64,000 nt of DNA from assembly GCF_000517125.1 (NCBI RefSeq), contig NZ_KI912155.1, positions 1,716,696 through 1,780,695 of the forward strand, given 5' to 3'. The translations under genes were made by a program, and so were the position numbers. The stretch's first letter is position 1. Each line of letters begins with the position of its first letter. Shown here one piece after another: positions 7,589 to 15,442 of this stretch. Source of the DNA: Arthrobacter sp. MA-N2. GTDB lineage: Bacteria > Actinomycetota > Actinomycetes > Actinomycetales > Micrococcaceae. Under the pieces are notes generated by a model that saw nothing but the letters and a program-made list of their open reading frames with translations, did no database searches and had not been told where the DNA came from.

Positions 7589-8883
7589 GCTCCACTCAAT
7601 CACAACTTCTCCACATTCGGTTAGGCCCGCCATATGCCCATCAACACGCAACCACCAGCCCGGTAGATTCCTGCTTCAGGTGATCACGCATTTCATTAGG
7701 GGAGGCCCATTGATTCCGGCATCACGAGGGCGTTTGACCCGGTTCAGTTGAGCCGTAGCAAGCCCGCTGCCGTCGCCTCCGGATCTTTCAAGCGCTCAAT
7801 CGTCGGTGTTGTTGACGGTGACGCCGCCGAAGGCGCCGCGGTAGCGCGCGGCCGGGTGGCGTTCATTGATCCGGTCCTGCTCGAAGAGCTTGTGGCGCCG
7901 GTCCGGAAGCCGAGTGCTGTCCGGCAGGATTCCCCTCGCCTCCGTTCCGGACAGCTGGGCAGGAGCCGACGCTGCCCACAGGCTCAAGACTCCGGCATTG
8001 TGAGCGCCGGAGCGTAGCCGCAACAGAGTGCACAGACTTTGAAAGGACACAATGACTGGCACTTGGCCGTCGCTGCGGTGCGCGCCTTTAGCGCCCGCGA
8101 TGACGCCGAACCCGTGCTGTTCTACAAAGGCGAATATGCAGGAGTCTGAACCTGGACAGGGGCGCTGGCATCCTCATAAGCCCGGTTGGACCCGTGGCGC
8201 TGGATTCGCCTCAACGTCAGCTACCTTGGCCTGCTCGGACACACCGTACTCCTCATCCCGGAACCCAATCCGCAATATCACAGCTAATACAGGCTTCGAT
8301 GTGCCGAAGGTACCGTAAAGGAGAATTGAAAGCGTCTCTCGCTACATTGGCAGTTTTGGACTTGCAAGAATCGCCTGAGATTGAAGGAAAGTAAGGACAG
8401 GCTGAAAAGTGAGCATGACCTTATCGCGTGCATTCTCCACCTTTAAGGAAGGAGCGGGAGCTTAGTAACTCCGCCTTGCAGGCTGTGAATCCGGGTAACA
8501 GGGCTCTCGGTGCACAAGACACAGCCAGTCTTATCGGAGCATTGCGGTTCTGCCAGATAGACCAGCTTTCTTGTTGTTGCCCGGACATCGACCGCCATTG
8601 TAACCTGCTGCGGAAATCATGTCAGCAAGTTGAGACCAGAACTTTGCACATGTCCATTGGCTTAACTCCGGGCGTCTGCATTCGGGCATCGAGATGTCCC
8701 GCAGATGAAGTATGCAACCAAGAATAAAAAACATGCATTCTGTCATCGCAGGCTGCATAAACCGAGCGCCGGAGGCTTTTCGCCGCCCATGCCAGAAAAA
8801 TTATAGTTCAAGGGCGGATTAAAACCGACACATTCCAAATCGATCTAAGTAATAGCTAGCCCCCCGGGAAAGAAATCAATACG
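7589..8883. other. 1.3-kb region without a recognisable intact gene
   Basis: No frame here has a convincing start, ribosome site and family match. Two short stretches on the plus strand are protein-like but closed by stops: one near 8058-8150 reads DWHLAVAAVRAFSARDDAEP and then VLFYKGEYAGV-stop, and one near 8180-8287 reads DPWRWIRLNVSYLGLLGHTV and then LLIPEPNPQYHS-stop. They lie in coherent sense-like frames but are separated by frame changes, so I read the region as a decayed gene or genes of unknown identity. The 8300-8850 part has lower GC and may hold the chitinase promoter. Confidence 0.5.
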
Positions 8884-10422
8884 ATGACCGGCATGATCAC
8901 TAAACGCCCGCGGGCAGTTGCTCTCATCACTTCTTTCTTGTTCATGATCGGTGTGGGAGCGGTTAGCACACTGCCAGCATCGGCGGCCACCGTTTCGGGT
9001 GGTGTCGCTGTCACCTGGACCAACACCAATGTCTGGACGACCGGATTCCAGTCCGAGGTTGGAGTGCGCAATACATCGTCCACCAAACTCAACCCATGGC
9101 AGATCTCCTTCGCGTATGGCAATCAGGTGAATACGCTGTGGAACGGAGTCCTGTCGCCCGCTGCGGGTGGCTTCGCCGTGGCGGCTCCCTCCTGGGCCAC
9201 GACGCTGGCCGCCGGCACCTCCACATCGTTCGGCTTGACCTCCTTCAAGGTCGGAACCGCCGCATTGTTCCCCACGGCGTGCACCGTGATCGGTCTTCCA
9301 GCGGGAGCCCCGGTAATCCCGTGTTCCATTAATGGTTCGGCTCCCACGTCCACGCCGACTCCAACGTCCACGCCGACGCCGACTCCAACGTCCACGCCGA
9401 CGCCGACGCCGACGCCGACTCCCACGCCGACCCCCACTCCGACGCCGACCCCCACTCCCACGCCGACGCCGACTCCGACAGGAACCGCGACGCCGGGCGC
9501 CGGTAACACCCTCGTCGCCCCCTACGTGGACATGGGAGTGTGGCCGACCGCAGATTTGTCGGCATTCTCTTCGGCTTCCGGCGTCAAGGCCATGACGGCC
9601 GCGTTCATCGTCGCTGACAGGTCCAGTGCTTGCAGCCCGACCTGGGCCGGGTACACCGCCTATACGATCGGCTCGACGGGTGACTCCTTGGCTGGGATCA
9701 GCGCTTTCCAAGCCAGTGGAGGGCGGTTCATCGCTTCGTTCGGTGGAGCGATCAACGACGAGCTCGCCCGTGTCTGTACCAACCCTGCTTCGTTGCTGAA
9801 CGCGTATACGAAGGTTGTGACCCGATTCGGCCTGGACCGGATCGACTTCGACATTGAGGGCGCTGACGTCTCCGATTCAACCTCCAACCAGCGTCGCGCC
9901 ACGGCGGTCGCGGCTCTCCAAGCGCAGCGCGCCGCAGCCGGTCATCCGCTGCAGGTCTCTCTGACCCTCCCGGTCATGCCTTACGGTCTTGTCGCGAGCG
10001 GTCTGCGCACGGTCCGGGAGTTTGCCGCTGCAGGAGTGACGTTGTCCGCCGTCAACGTCATGGCGATGGACTATGGCGACGGGACGACGGCCATGGGCGC
10101 GGCCGCGATCTCCGCAGCGAATGCGACGGCCGCCCAGCTGGCCACCGTACCCGCTTATGCCAGCCTCACCGGCGCACAGCGTCTGTCTCTGGTCGGCCTC
10201 ACGCCGATGATCGGTGCGAACGACATCGCGGGGGAAATTTTCACACTGGCCGACGTGGCGACAGTTGGCGCATTTGCCAAGGCGAATTCGCTTGCCAACC
10301 TCGCTTGGTGGGAGATGACGCGAGACCAGCCGTGTGCAGCAGGCATCCCGACGTACATGTGCTCCGGCGTGAGCGAGCCGCGATGGGCGTTCTCGAAGGC
10401 GTTCGTCGCTGCGAGTCGGTAG
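8884..10422 (+). CDS. Secreted GH18 chitinase with CBM2-like domain
   Basis: The 512-residue secreted enzyme hydrolyses chitin. Residues 1-35 form a signal peptide with a probable cleavage after ASA. Residues 36-125 are a family-2-type carbohydrate-binding module (AVTWTNTNVWTTGFQSEVGV). A Thr-Pro linker follows at about 155-200, then the GH18 barrel. The catalytic D-x-D-x-E motif is D321-F-D323-I-E325, with E325 the expected acid. The barrel resembles the exochitinase branch of GH18. ATG 8884 is chosen; ATG 8893 would also leave an intact signal peptide. Its TAG stop touches the left end of an IS3 remnant, so the original C-terminus may have been altered. Confidence 0.92.
   Translation: MTGMITKRPRAVALITSFLFMIGVGAVSTLPASAATVSGGVAVTWTNTNVWTTGFQSEVGVRNTSSTKLNPWQISFAYGNQVNTLWNGVLSPAAGGFAVAAPSWATTLAAGTSTSFGLTSFKVGTAALFPTACTVIGLPAGAPVIPCSINGSAPTSTPTPTSTPTPTPTSTPTPTPTPTPTPTPTPTPTPTPTPTPTPTGTATPGAGNTLVAPYVDMGVWPTADLSAFSSASGVKAMTAAFIVADRSSACSPTWAGYTAYTIGSTGDSLAGISAFQASGGRFIASFGGAINDELARVCTNPASLLNAYTKVVTRFGLDRIDFDIEGADVSDSTSNQRRATAVAALQAQRAAAGHPLQVSLTLPVMPYGLVASGLRTVREFAAAGVTLSAVNVMAMDYGDGTTAMGAAAISAANATAAQLATVPAYASLTGAQRLSLVGLTPMIGANDIAGEIFTLADVATVGAFAKANSLANLAWWEMTRDQPCAAGIPTYMCSGVSEPRWAFSKAFVAASR
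9349..9482 (+). repeat. Thr-Pro linker microrepeat in the chitinase gene
   Basis: About 45 codons repeat Thr-Pro (with a few Ser) using ACGCCG, ACTCCC and ACTCCA hexamers, preceded by longer copies of TCCACGCCGACTCCAACG. This encodes a flexible interdomain linker. Such tracts change length by slippage in steps of 6 bp, which keeps the frame. Confidence 0.85.
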
Positions 10423-10474
10423 TGAATCGCACCGGGTTTCCTGGCGGCATCGATTGCCCGGAAGGATGCTTCCC

Positions 10475-10589
10475 ATGCCAGCACAAAGGGAAGTGCCCGA
10501 TCGAGTTGCGTGGACGTGCGGCCCGGATGGCCGTCGAGGCAAGAAAGGATCCGGCGACCAGGGCGGAGCTCGAACGCCCGTCCAGGTGA
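10475..10589 (+). pseudogene. IS3-family orfA remnant
   Basis: After ATG 10475 (MPAQR) the helix-turn-helix protein OrfA continues one frame over as CPIELRGRAARMAVEARKDP followed by ATRAELERPSR, closely matching the usual OrfA beginning KYPIELRERAVRMV. A frameshift lies at about 10487-10493 and the stop comes after roughly 35 codons instead of about 100. Its TGA overlaps the ATG of the orfB remnant. It cannot encode a working protein. Confidence 0.7.
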
Positions 10590-10900
10590 TGTGTGACTTC
10601 GTCGACAAGCACCGCGACGAACGCGGAGTCGAGCGGATCTGCAAGGAGCTGCGCGGCCGGAACATACCGGCCGCGCAGTTCGCGGTGGAACGGCTCATGC
10701 GGGCCCAAGGCCTGGATGCTATCTCTCGGGCGAAGGGCCCGTGCGCGGCGAAGCCCGCACCGCAGACCGGACGGCCTTCGGATTTGATCGAGCGCAGGTT
10801 TGCCGCAGCTGCGCCGAATCGGCTATTGGTCGCGGCATGAAGTATGTCCGCACGTTCGCCGGCTGGGTCTACCCGCCATTCAACCTACCGAATACGAACA
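10589..10900 (+). pseudogene. IS3-family orfB (transposase) remnant with internal deletion
   Basis: ATG 10589 starts MCDFVDKHRDERGVERICKE, the usual OrfB N-terminus. It then jumps directly to AAQFAVERLMRAQGLDAISR, which normally sits some 60-70 residues later, and reaches the RPSDLIERRFAAAAPNRLLV segment before a stop at 10840. The following YVRTFAGWVY motif, normally continuous with it, is in another frame. The DDE catalytic domain is missing. This is an inactive fossil. Confidence 0.75.
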
Positions 10901-10981
10901 TCTCCACGCCGGGCACCCGGCACCGGAACTACTGCCGTATCCGAACTAAAAACGTCTCCATCAAACCCGGGGCTTGACAGA

Positions 10982-11122
10982 CTATTTAGTCAACGCGTAA
11001 TAAACGACGACGGCCGTGGTGATCGCGAGCAGCCCCACCAGCACGTACGAGGCAATCCTGATCCGGCGGCTGCGCCGTTCCTCTTTTTCAAAATATCGGT
11101 ATGACGGAGACTTTGTTTTCAT
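10982..11122 (-). CDS. Small single-span membrane protein (46 aa)
   Basis: I take ATG 11122 as the start because AGGAAG lies 9 bp upstream, giving a 46-residue product. A basic N-terminal half (SYRYFEKEERRSRRIRIASY) precedes one hydrophobic helix (VLVGLLAITTAVVVYYAL) and a very short tail, so the N-terminus is probably cytoplasmic. I do not recognise a family. It lies 3 bp beyond the IS3 remnant and downstream of an orphan response regulator on the same strand, from which a strong terminator separates it. Confidence 0.5.
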   Translation of the reverse strand: MKTKSPSYRYFEKEERRSRRIRIASYVLVGLLAITTAVVVYYALTK

Positions 11123-11174
11123 CACCAGTAACTTCCTATACGACGTTATGGTCATCATTATATTTTTCCGATCC

Positions 11175-11223
11175 ATGACAAAAAACGTCACGAATGATTT
11201 CGCACTATTTGCGAAATCATTCG
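11175..11223 (-). terminator. Rho-independent terminator of the response regulator gene
   Basis: On the minus strand a perfect 14-bp stem (11210-11223 with 11191-11204), 5-nt loop, is followed by TGACGTTTTTTG with a run of six T. It lies about 110 bp past the response regulator stop. The same palindrome could also act as an operator for the small membrane-protein gene 70 bp further on. Confidence 0.75.
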
Positions 11224-11333
11224 CAGCAGGAGCGCAAAAGTTTGTGCTGATTACTCTTGATCTTTGACATGCTCATCCCGAAGCCGGTTGAGGAAAATAC
11301 CTGGCCAGCGCCCCTCGTTGCGTTTCGGAATAG

Positions 11334-12164
11334 TTACGGGGTCAGCCGGTATCCCACACCCCGGACGGTCTCGACCCAGCGCGGAGAGCGTGAGCTGTCT
11401 CCGAGGCGCTTGCGCAGGTTGCCTAGATGGACCTCGACGGTGCGTTCCTCGCTGGTGCTGACATGGGAGCCCGTGTTGAAGGGTTCGTTCCGCAGCCGGC
11501 GGACCAGGTCCGCTTTGGTCTGGACCACCCGTCCGTTCTCCATCAGGACCAGGAGAAGGTCGAACTGTGTCCGGGTCAGGTCAACGGGCACGCCGTTGAT
11601 TGCGGCTGCACGGAATCCTTCATGGAGGGTCAATCCCTTGTGCTCGAAACCACCGGAAACCCCTTCGGTCAGCGGACTGAGCTGCGACTCGGCCGATGAA
11701 ACGGAAGGAGAGGTTGGCGGTGCCGCGGTCAGAGGCTCGGGATGCAGCCGGTACCCGGTGCCTGCAGAGATGAGCGACGGCTTTGGGCTAAGTGACCGGG
11801 GGCGTCGGAGCATGGCGGTGATCCTGGCGCGCAGCTCGCGAGGACGGAACGGTTTCGTCAGGTAGTCGTCGGCGCCGGCTTCGAATCCCATCAGGGCATC
11901 GGCCTCCTCGACCCTTCCTGTGACGATGATGAGGTAAGCGTCGCTGAAGGTGCGGATCCGCCTGCAAGCCTCAATCCCGTCAAAATCGGGCAGGCCGACA
12001 TCGATGATGATGATGACGGGGTTGTGCTCCCTGACGGCCTCGACACCTTCGATCCCGGAGGATGACGTATGCACGGTAAAACCTGATTGCCGGAGTACCT
12101 CCTCCAGGATTCCCCTCACGTCTTCGTCGTCCTCCACAACGACGGCAATGCCCCGCCCGACCAT
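11334..12164 (-). CDS. OmpR/PhoB-family DNA-binding response regulator (orphan)
   Basis: The 276-residue cytosolic transcription factor has an N-terminal receiver domain (acidic pair at about 11-13, phosphoacceptor D55 in IIIIDVGLPD, T82, K104 in YLTKPF) and a C-terminal winged helix (TRTQFDLLLVLMENGRVVQT through EVHLGNLRKRLGD to WVETVRGVGYRL). The linker of about 65 residues between them is unusually long and Ser/Pro-rich. No histidine kinase gene lies in the window, so its partner is unknown. Its target could be itself or the nearby membrane protein; nothing in the sequence decides this. Confidence 0.9.
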   Translation of the reverse strand: MVGRGIAVVVEDDEDVRGILEEVLRQSGFTVHTSSSGIEGVEAVREHNPVIIIIDVGLPDFDGIEACRRIRTFSDAYLIIVTGRVEEADALMGFEAGADDYLTKPFRPRELRARITAMLRRPRSLSPKPSLISAGTGYRLHPEPLTAAPPTSPSVSSAESQLSPLTEGVSGGFEHKGLTLHEGFRAAAINGVPVDLTRTQFDLLLVLMENGRVVQTKADLVRRLRNEPFNTGSHVSTSEERTVEVHLGNLRKRLGDSSRSPRWVETVRGVGYRLTP

Positions 12165-12578
12165 TCGTCTATGCCCCCATAGCTCGTACTACAGCCGCAG
12201 CTGAACGGCCTCCGGCCTGAATCGGCGTCCACTCGGCCGGTGCGCCTTCGGCACACGATCTAAAGCTATTTCATTTTATATTCACTAATGCAAACCGTGC
12301 AGTTTTGTTTAGTTCATTTAGAAGGGTTGCCGGCCTTGGCGAAGCCACCCGGCGGAGATGGTTCAATTTCGAAAATTGTTGCTATTTTGAGGTGATCTTG
12401 AGGTTGCTGTAGTAGTGCGTGTTTATTGAGATTGAGTTTTCCGTAAAGAGATGTAATTGGTCTGGAGTGTTTCACTCCGCATGTGGCTGATGTTCGTCGG
12501 GCGCTCAATGGGGGCGCAAGCAGAAGCGTTTCCCGGACGGTGGCTTGTTCGCGATCCGGATTGGCCCCAGCCCCTCCT
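12165..12578. other. 414-bp intergenic region, partly AT-rich
   Basis: No recognised gene. The section 12240-12480 has markedly lower GC than its surroundings and probably contains promoters for the response regulator gene. On the minus strand 12314-12470 reads as a plausible protein tail (NKHALLQQPQDHLKIATIFE, then IEPSPPGGFAKAGNPSK-stop), but it lacks a start and a match, so it may be a fragment of a lost gene or mobile element. Confidence 0.4.
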
Positions 12579-13436
12579 TCATCCGCCCGGAGTCTCGCCC
12601 CGGGAGTGGCTGAGCTTTTGAGTCTTTCTGGCGGTGAGGTAAACGCGGTGGGCGGTGGAGACCAGGACCAGCCAGGCGGCGCCGAGGGTCCAGGCCGCCA
12701 GGACATCGGTTAACCAGTGGTGGCCCAGGAACACTCGGCTGAGGCCGATAGTCAGGGCGAAGAGGGCCGCGGTGGTAACTGTCCAGGCGCGGGCCCGGCG
12801 GGAGTGGCAACGCAGGATGATCACGTAAGCGACGATTCCGGCGATCACGAACGAGTTTAGCGAATGCCCGCTGGGAAACGAGGGGGAATACTCATAGGGA
12901 GGCACGGCGTCGCTAAGCGGGGGCCGCGCGCGGCCGACAAGCTGCTTGCCGGCGATGGTCATGAACAAGGAGCCGGCTGCGGCGGTCACGATGAGGATCC
13001 CCGGGGTCCAGGAGCGGCGGCGGAGGACCAGCACGGCCGTGGCGATCGCGGCCAGGATCGGCATCCCGATTCCTCCGCCCAGGTCGGTGTAGGCAGTGGC
13101 TGCGACGTCCAGTGCGGGGCTGCGCAGGGTCTTCGCCGCCTCCAATACCGGATGGTCCAGGGCGGCCACGCCATCTGCTTCTGTCACAGCGTCGTAGACC
13201 CAGCCTGTCGTGAAGGCCAGCAGCGATGCGATGATCGCTCCGGCGGCAAGGGTCAGGATCAGCACGCCGTATGGGCCGAGACGTGCGCTGAGCCGCTGTG
13301 CACGGGCGGCAAGCCACCTGCCTGCCGGGGTCTTCCACCGGGCCAGATCAGTGTCACCGACGAAGCGGTCTTCGGTCAGTTCGCCTTTGCCTCCCGCTGA
13401 CTTGTCGTCCGATGCGCCTTGTGCGCGAACACCCAT
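12579..13436 (-). CDS. PAP2-family membrane phosphatase
   Basis: This membrane protein (about 285 residues) belongs to the type 2 phosphatidic acid phosphatase superfamily, which dephosphorylates lipid phosphates at the outer face of the membrane. About six hydrophobic helices are visible. The three signature motifs are present in order: KQLVGRARPP, PSGHSLNS and SRVFLGHHWLTDV, containing the catalytic histidines. I place the start at ATG 13436 (MGVRAQG), preceded by AAGGCGG; the frame is open to 13460. It is divergent from a phospholipase D-like gene, and both may act in lipid turnover. Three 15-bp repeats lie just upstream of the start. Confidence 0.87.
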   Translation of the reverse strand: MGVRAQGASDDKSAGGKGELTEDRFVGDTDLARWKTPAGRWLAARAQRLSARLGPYGVLILTLAAGAIIASLLAFTTGWVYDAVTEADGVAALDHPVLEAAKTLRSPALDVAATAYTDLGGGIGMPILAAIATAVLVLRRRSWTPGILIVTAAAGSLFMTIAGKQLVGRARPPLSDAVPPYEYSPSFPSGHSLNSFVIAGIVAYVIILRCHSRRARAWTVTTAALFALTIGLSRVFLGHHWLTDVLAAWTLGAAWLVLVSTAHRVYLTARKTQKLSHSRGETPGG

Positions 13437-13447
13437 CGTTTTCCGCC

Positions 13448-13492
13448 TTACATTGCACAAATTTACGTTGCACAGATTTACATTGCATAAAT
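13448..13492 (+). repeat. Three 15-bp tandem direct repeats (iteron-like operator)
   Basis: TTACATTGCACAAAT (13448-13462), TTACGTTGCACAGAT (13463-13477) and TTACATTGCATAAAT (13478-13492) follow one another without gaps; consensus TTAC(A/G)TTGCA(C/T)A(A/G)AT. They lie 12 bp upstream of the PAP2 start, in the divergent region shared with the phospholipase D gene. The fixed spacing suggests cooperative binding of a regulator. The minus-strand frame is also open through them, which would give a repeating 5-residue peptide, but the better ribosome site is downstream. Confidence 0.7.
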
Positions 13493-13650
13493 ATTTAATA
13501 AGGAAGCTTATCTTCCATTATTGTGGGGTCGAATCGTGCACACTGCCCACGCGGGCCAGTCCATGCCTAGTCTTTCACTGACCGGTGCAGCCGTAGGCTA
13601 TGTGGAGACCGGACACCAGAGGCCAGGCCCGGCCCCGAAAGGAGCATCGA

Positions 13651-15264
13651 GTGGACAGTGATGCCGGTACCTGGTTCCTGAGTCGCGCTGAGCGGGGGAA
13701 TCTGGACACAGACGTGCACGCGGGAAGTGCCGGGTGTCCGTCGTGGTCTGAGGGCAACCTGGTTCGGCCCTTGATTCATGGAGCGAGCTACTTCGCCCGA
13801 CTACATGAGGAGCTGACTACTCTGCAGGCGGGGGACCGTGTATGGTTCACCGACTGGCGGGGCGACGCCGATGAGCGGCTGCTGGAGGATGGACCGTCGA
13901 TCGGGGACGTGCTCGCGGGATTGGCCCGCGCAGGGGTCGAAGTGCGGGGCCTTGTCTGGAGATCCCACGGAGAGCGAGTATCGGCACCAATGAGCGGCCG
14001 GTCCAACGAGCTCCTGAGCCGTAAGATCAACGACGCCGGCGGAGAGGTGCTGTTGGATCAGCGTGTACGCCGGTTCGGCTCCCATCACCAGAAAATGTTG
14101 GTCATCCGCCGTCGTGACGATCCGGCACGGGACGTCGCATTCGTTGGCGGGCTCGACCTTTCCCACGGTCGTCGGGACGACGCCGACCACGCGGGAGACC
14201 CGCAAGCGGTGACCATGGATTCCCGGTACGGGAAACGACCCCCGTGGCACGACGCCGCACTTGAACTGCGTGGCCCCGTGGTCGCAGATGTGCTGGCAGT
14301 GTTCGCCGAACGGTGGAATGACCCCCATCCCCTCGACCGACGCACCCCGTATCGGATGCTGCTGCAACGCCTGGCCCGTATGCCCCGGCACCCCAAACCG
14401 CTACCGGCCTCTGCACCGCCACCACCACCGGCCGGCCCTCATGCCGTGCAGCTGCTGCGCACCTATGGGGTGAAACGTCCCCCGTTTCCGTTCGCGCCGG
14501 AAGGGGAACGCAGCGTTGCCCGCGGCTATGCGAAAGCCTTCGCTCGTGCCCGCTCGCTGATTTACATCGAGGATCAGTATCTGTGGTCGACAGAGGTCGC
14601 AGCCGGAATCGCTGACGCCCTCGAGCGGAACCGCGAATTGAACGTGATCGCCGTCGTGCCCCGCTATCCCGACTCTGACGGCCCACTAGCGGGACCGCCT
14701 AGCCGAATCGGGCAATTACGTGCCCTCGGAATGCTGCGCCGGGTCGCACCCGGCAGGGTCGGCGTGTTCGACCTGGAGAACAGCTCCGGAACGCCAATCT
14801 ACGTCCACGCCAAAATCTGCATCATCGACGACACCTGGTTCACCTGCGGCTCAGACAATTTCAACCGCCGATCCTGGACTACCGACAGCGAACTCACCTG
14901 CGCCGTACTCGACACCACTGCCGACGAACGGGAATCCCGGGGACCGGCCAACGGCCACGATGCTTCCCGGCCGTTGGCCCGCGGGCTCCGGCTCCAACTC
15001 TGGGCAGAACACCTGGGCTTGGACCAGGACGATCCCCGACTCGACGACCCGGCGGCTGGGCTCAAGCTTTGGAACACCACTGCCGACACCCTCGACCACT
15101 GGCACGAGACGGGGCGCCGCCCGCCCCGCCCCTCCGGACACGTGCGCCGGCACACTCCGGAGCCCGTGTCCCCGCTGCAACGTCCCTGGGCGGATCTGAT
15201 CGGCCGCCTCGTCGTGGACCCCGACGGCCGTCCGCGCCGGCTGCGCGGCACCGCCCAGTTCTAG
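13651..15264 (+). CDS. Phospholipase D / cardiolipin-synthase-like protein
   Basis: The 537-residue protein belongs to the PLD superfamily, which cleaves or transfers phosphatidyl groups. Two active-site motifs are present: H146-Q-K148 in SHHQKMLVIR, where Arg replaces the usual Asp, and a complete VHAKICIIDD in the second half. The Arg variant is, to my knowledge, common in this soluble actinobacterial branch. GTG 13651 is the start because AGGAG lies 6 bp upstream. A proline-rich stretch (SAPPPPPAG) joins the halves. No signal peptide or membrane span is evident. It is divergent from the PAP2 gene, a pairing that suggests phospholipid remodelling. Confidence 0.85.
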   Translation: MDSDAGTWFLSRAERGNLDTDVHAGSAGCPSWSEGNLVRPLIHGASYFARLHEELTTLQAGDRVWFTDWRGDADERLLEDGPSIGDVLAGLARAGVEVRGLVWRSHGERVSAPMSGRSNELLSRKINDAGGEVLLDQRVRRFGSHHQKMLVIRRRDDPARDVAFVGGLDLSHGRRDDADHAGDPQAVTMDSRYGKRPPWHDAALELRGPVVADVLAVFAERWNDPHPLDRRTPYRMLLQRLARMPRHPKPLPASAPPPPPAGPHAVQLLRTYGVKRPPFPFAPEGERSVARGYAKAFARARSLIYIEDQYLWSTEVAAGIADALERNRELNVIAVVPRYPDSDGPLAGPPSRIGQLRALGMLRRVAPGRVGVFDLENSSGTPIYVHAKICIIDDTWFTCGSDNFNRRSWTTDSELTCAVLDTTADERESRGPANGHDASRPLARGLRLQLWAEHLGLDQDDPRLDDPAAGLKLWNTTADTLDHWHETGRRPPRPSGHVRRHTPEPVSPLQRPWADLIGRLVVDPDGRPRRLRGTAQF

Positions 15265-15286
15265 GGCCGGGGACCGTCCCCGGCCC
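15264..15286 (+). terminator. GC-rich hairpin after the phospholipase D gene
   Basis: A 10-bp perfect stem (15264-15273 with 15277-15286) around a 3-nt loop starts at the last base of the stop codon. There is no T-run, so it may be a weak terminator or an RNA-stabilising element. Confidence 0.55.
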
Positions 15287-15442
15287 ACTTCGCGGAGGTT
15301 TCCAACGAGTCAACGCGGCCTCTGGCAGGGAGGAGCCGACGGGCGTACCGTCAATTAGTACGACGGCGGTGGCCGCCCCTCCCAGCCTGACCGGGGCTGG
15401 CCCGCTGCCGTACCGCGCCAATATCCGTTTGAGGAGCCGGAA

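Larger units (their letters stand above)
10423..10979 (+). mobile_element. Decayed IS3-family element with both ends recognisable
   Basis: The left end TGAATCGCACCGGGTTTC (10423-10440) and the right end, read in reverse complement from 10979, TGTCAAGCCCCGGGTTTG, are imperfect inverted repeats of the TGAACCGCACCGGGTTT type that I associate with actinobacterial IS3 elements. Between them are remnants of both transposase frames. At 557 bp it is less than half the usual 1.2-1.3 kb, so a large internal part is gone. The flanks (GTAG left, GACT right) show no target duplication. Confidence 0.75.

Noticed and set aside
8428..8727. 99-codon plus-strand frame
   Set aside because: No ribosome site, irregular composition with many Cys, and codon use unlike the neighbours.
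9349..9482. Periodic repeat that could be mistaken for a CRISPR array or VNTR
   Set aside because: Repeats are in frame, without spacers, and encode the Thr-Pro linker of the chitinase.
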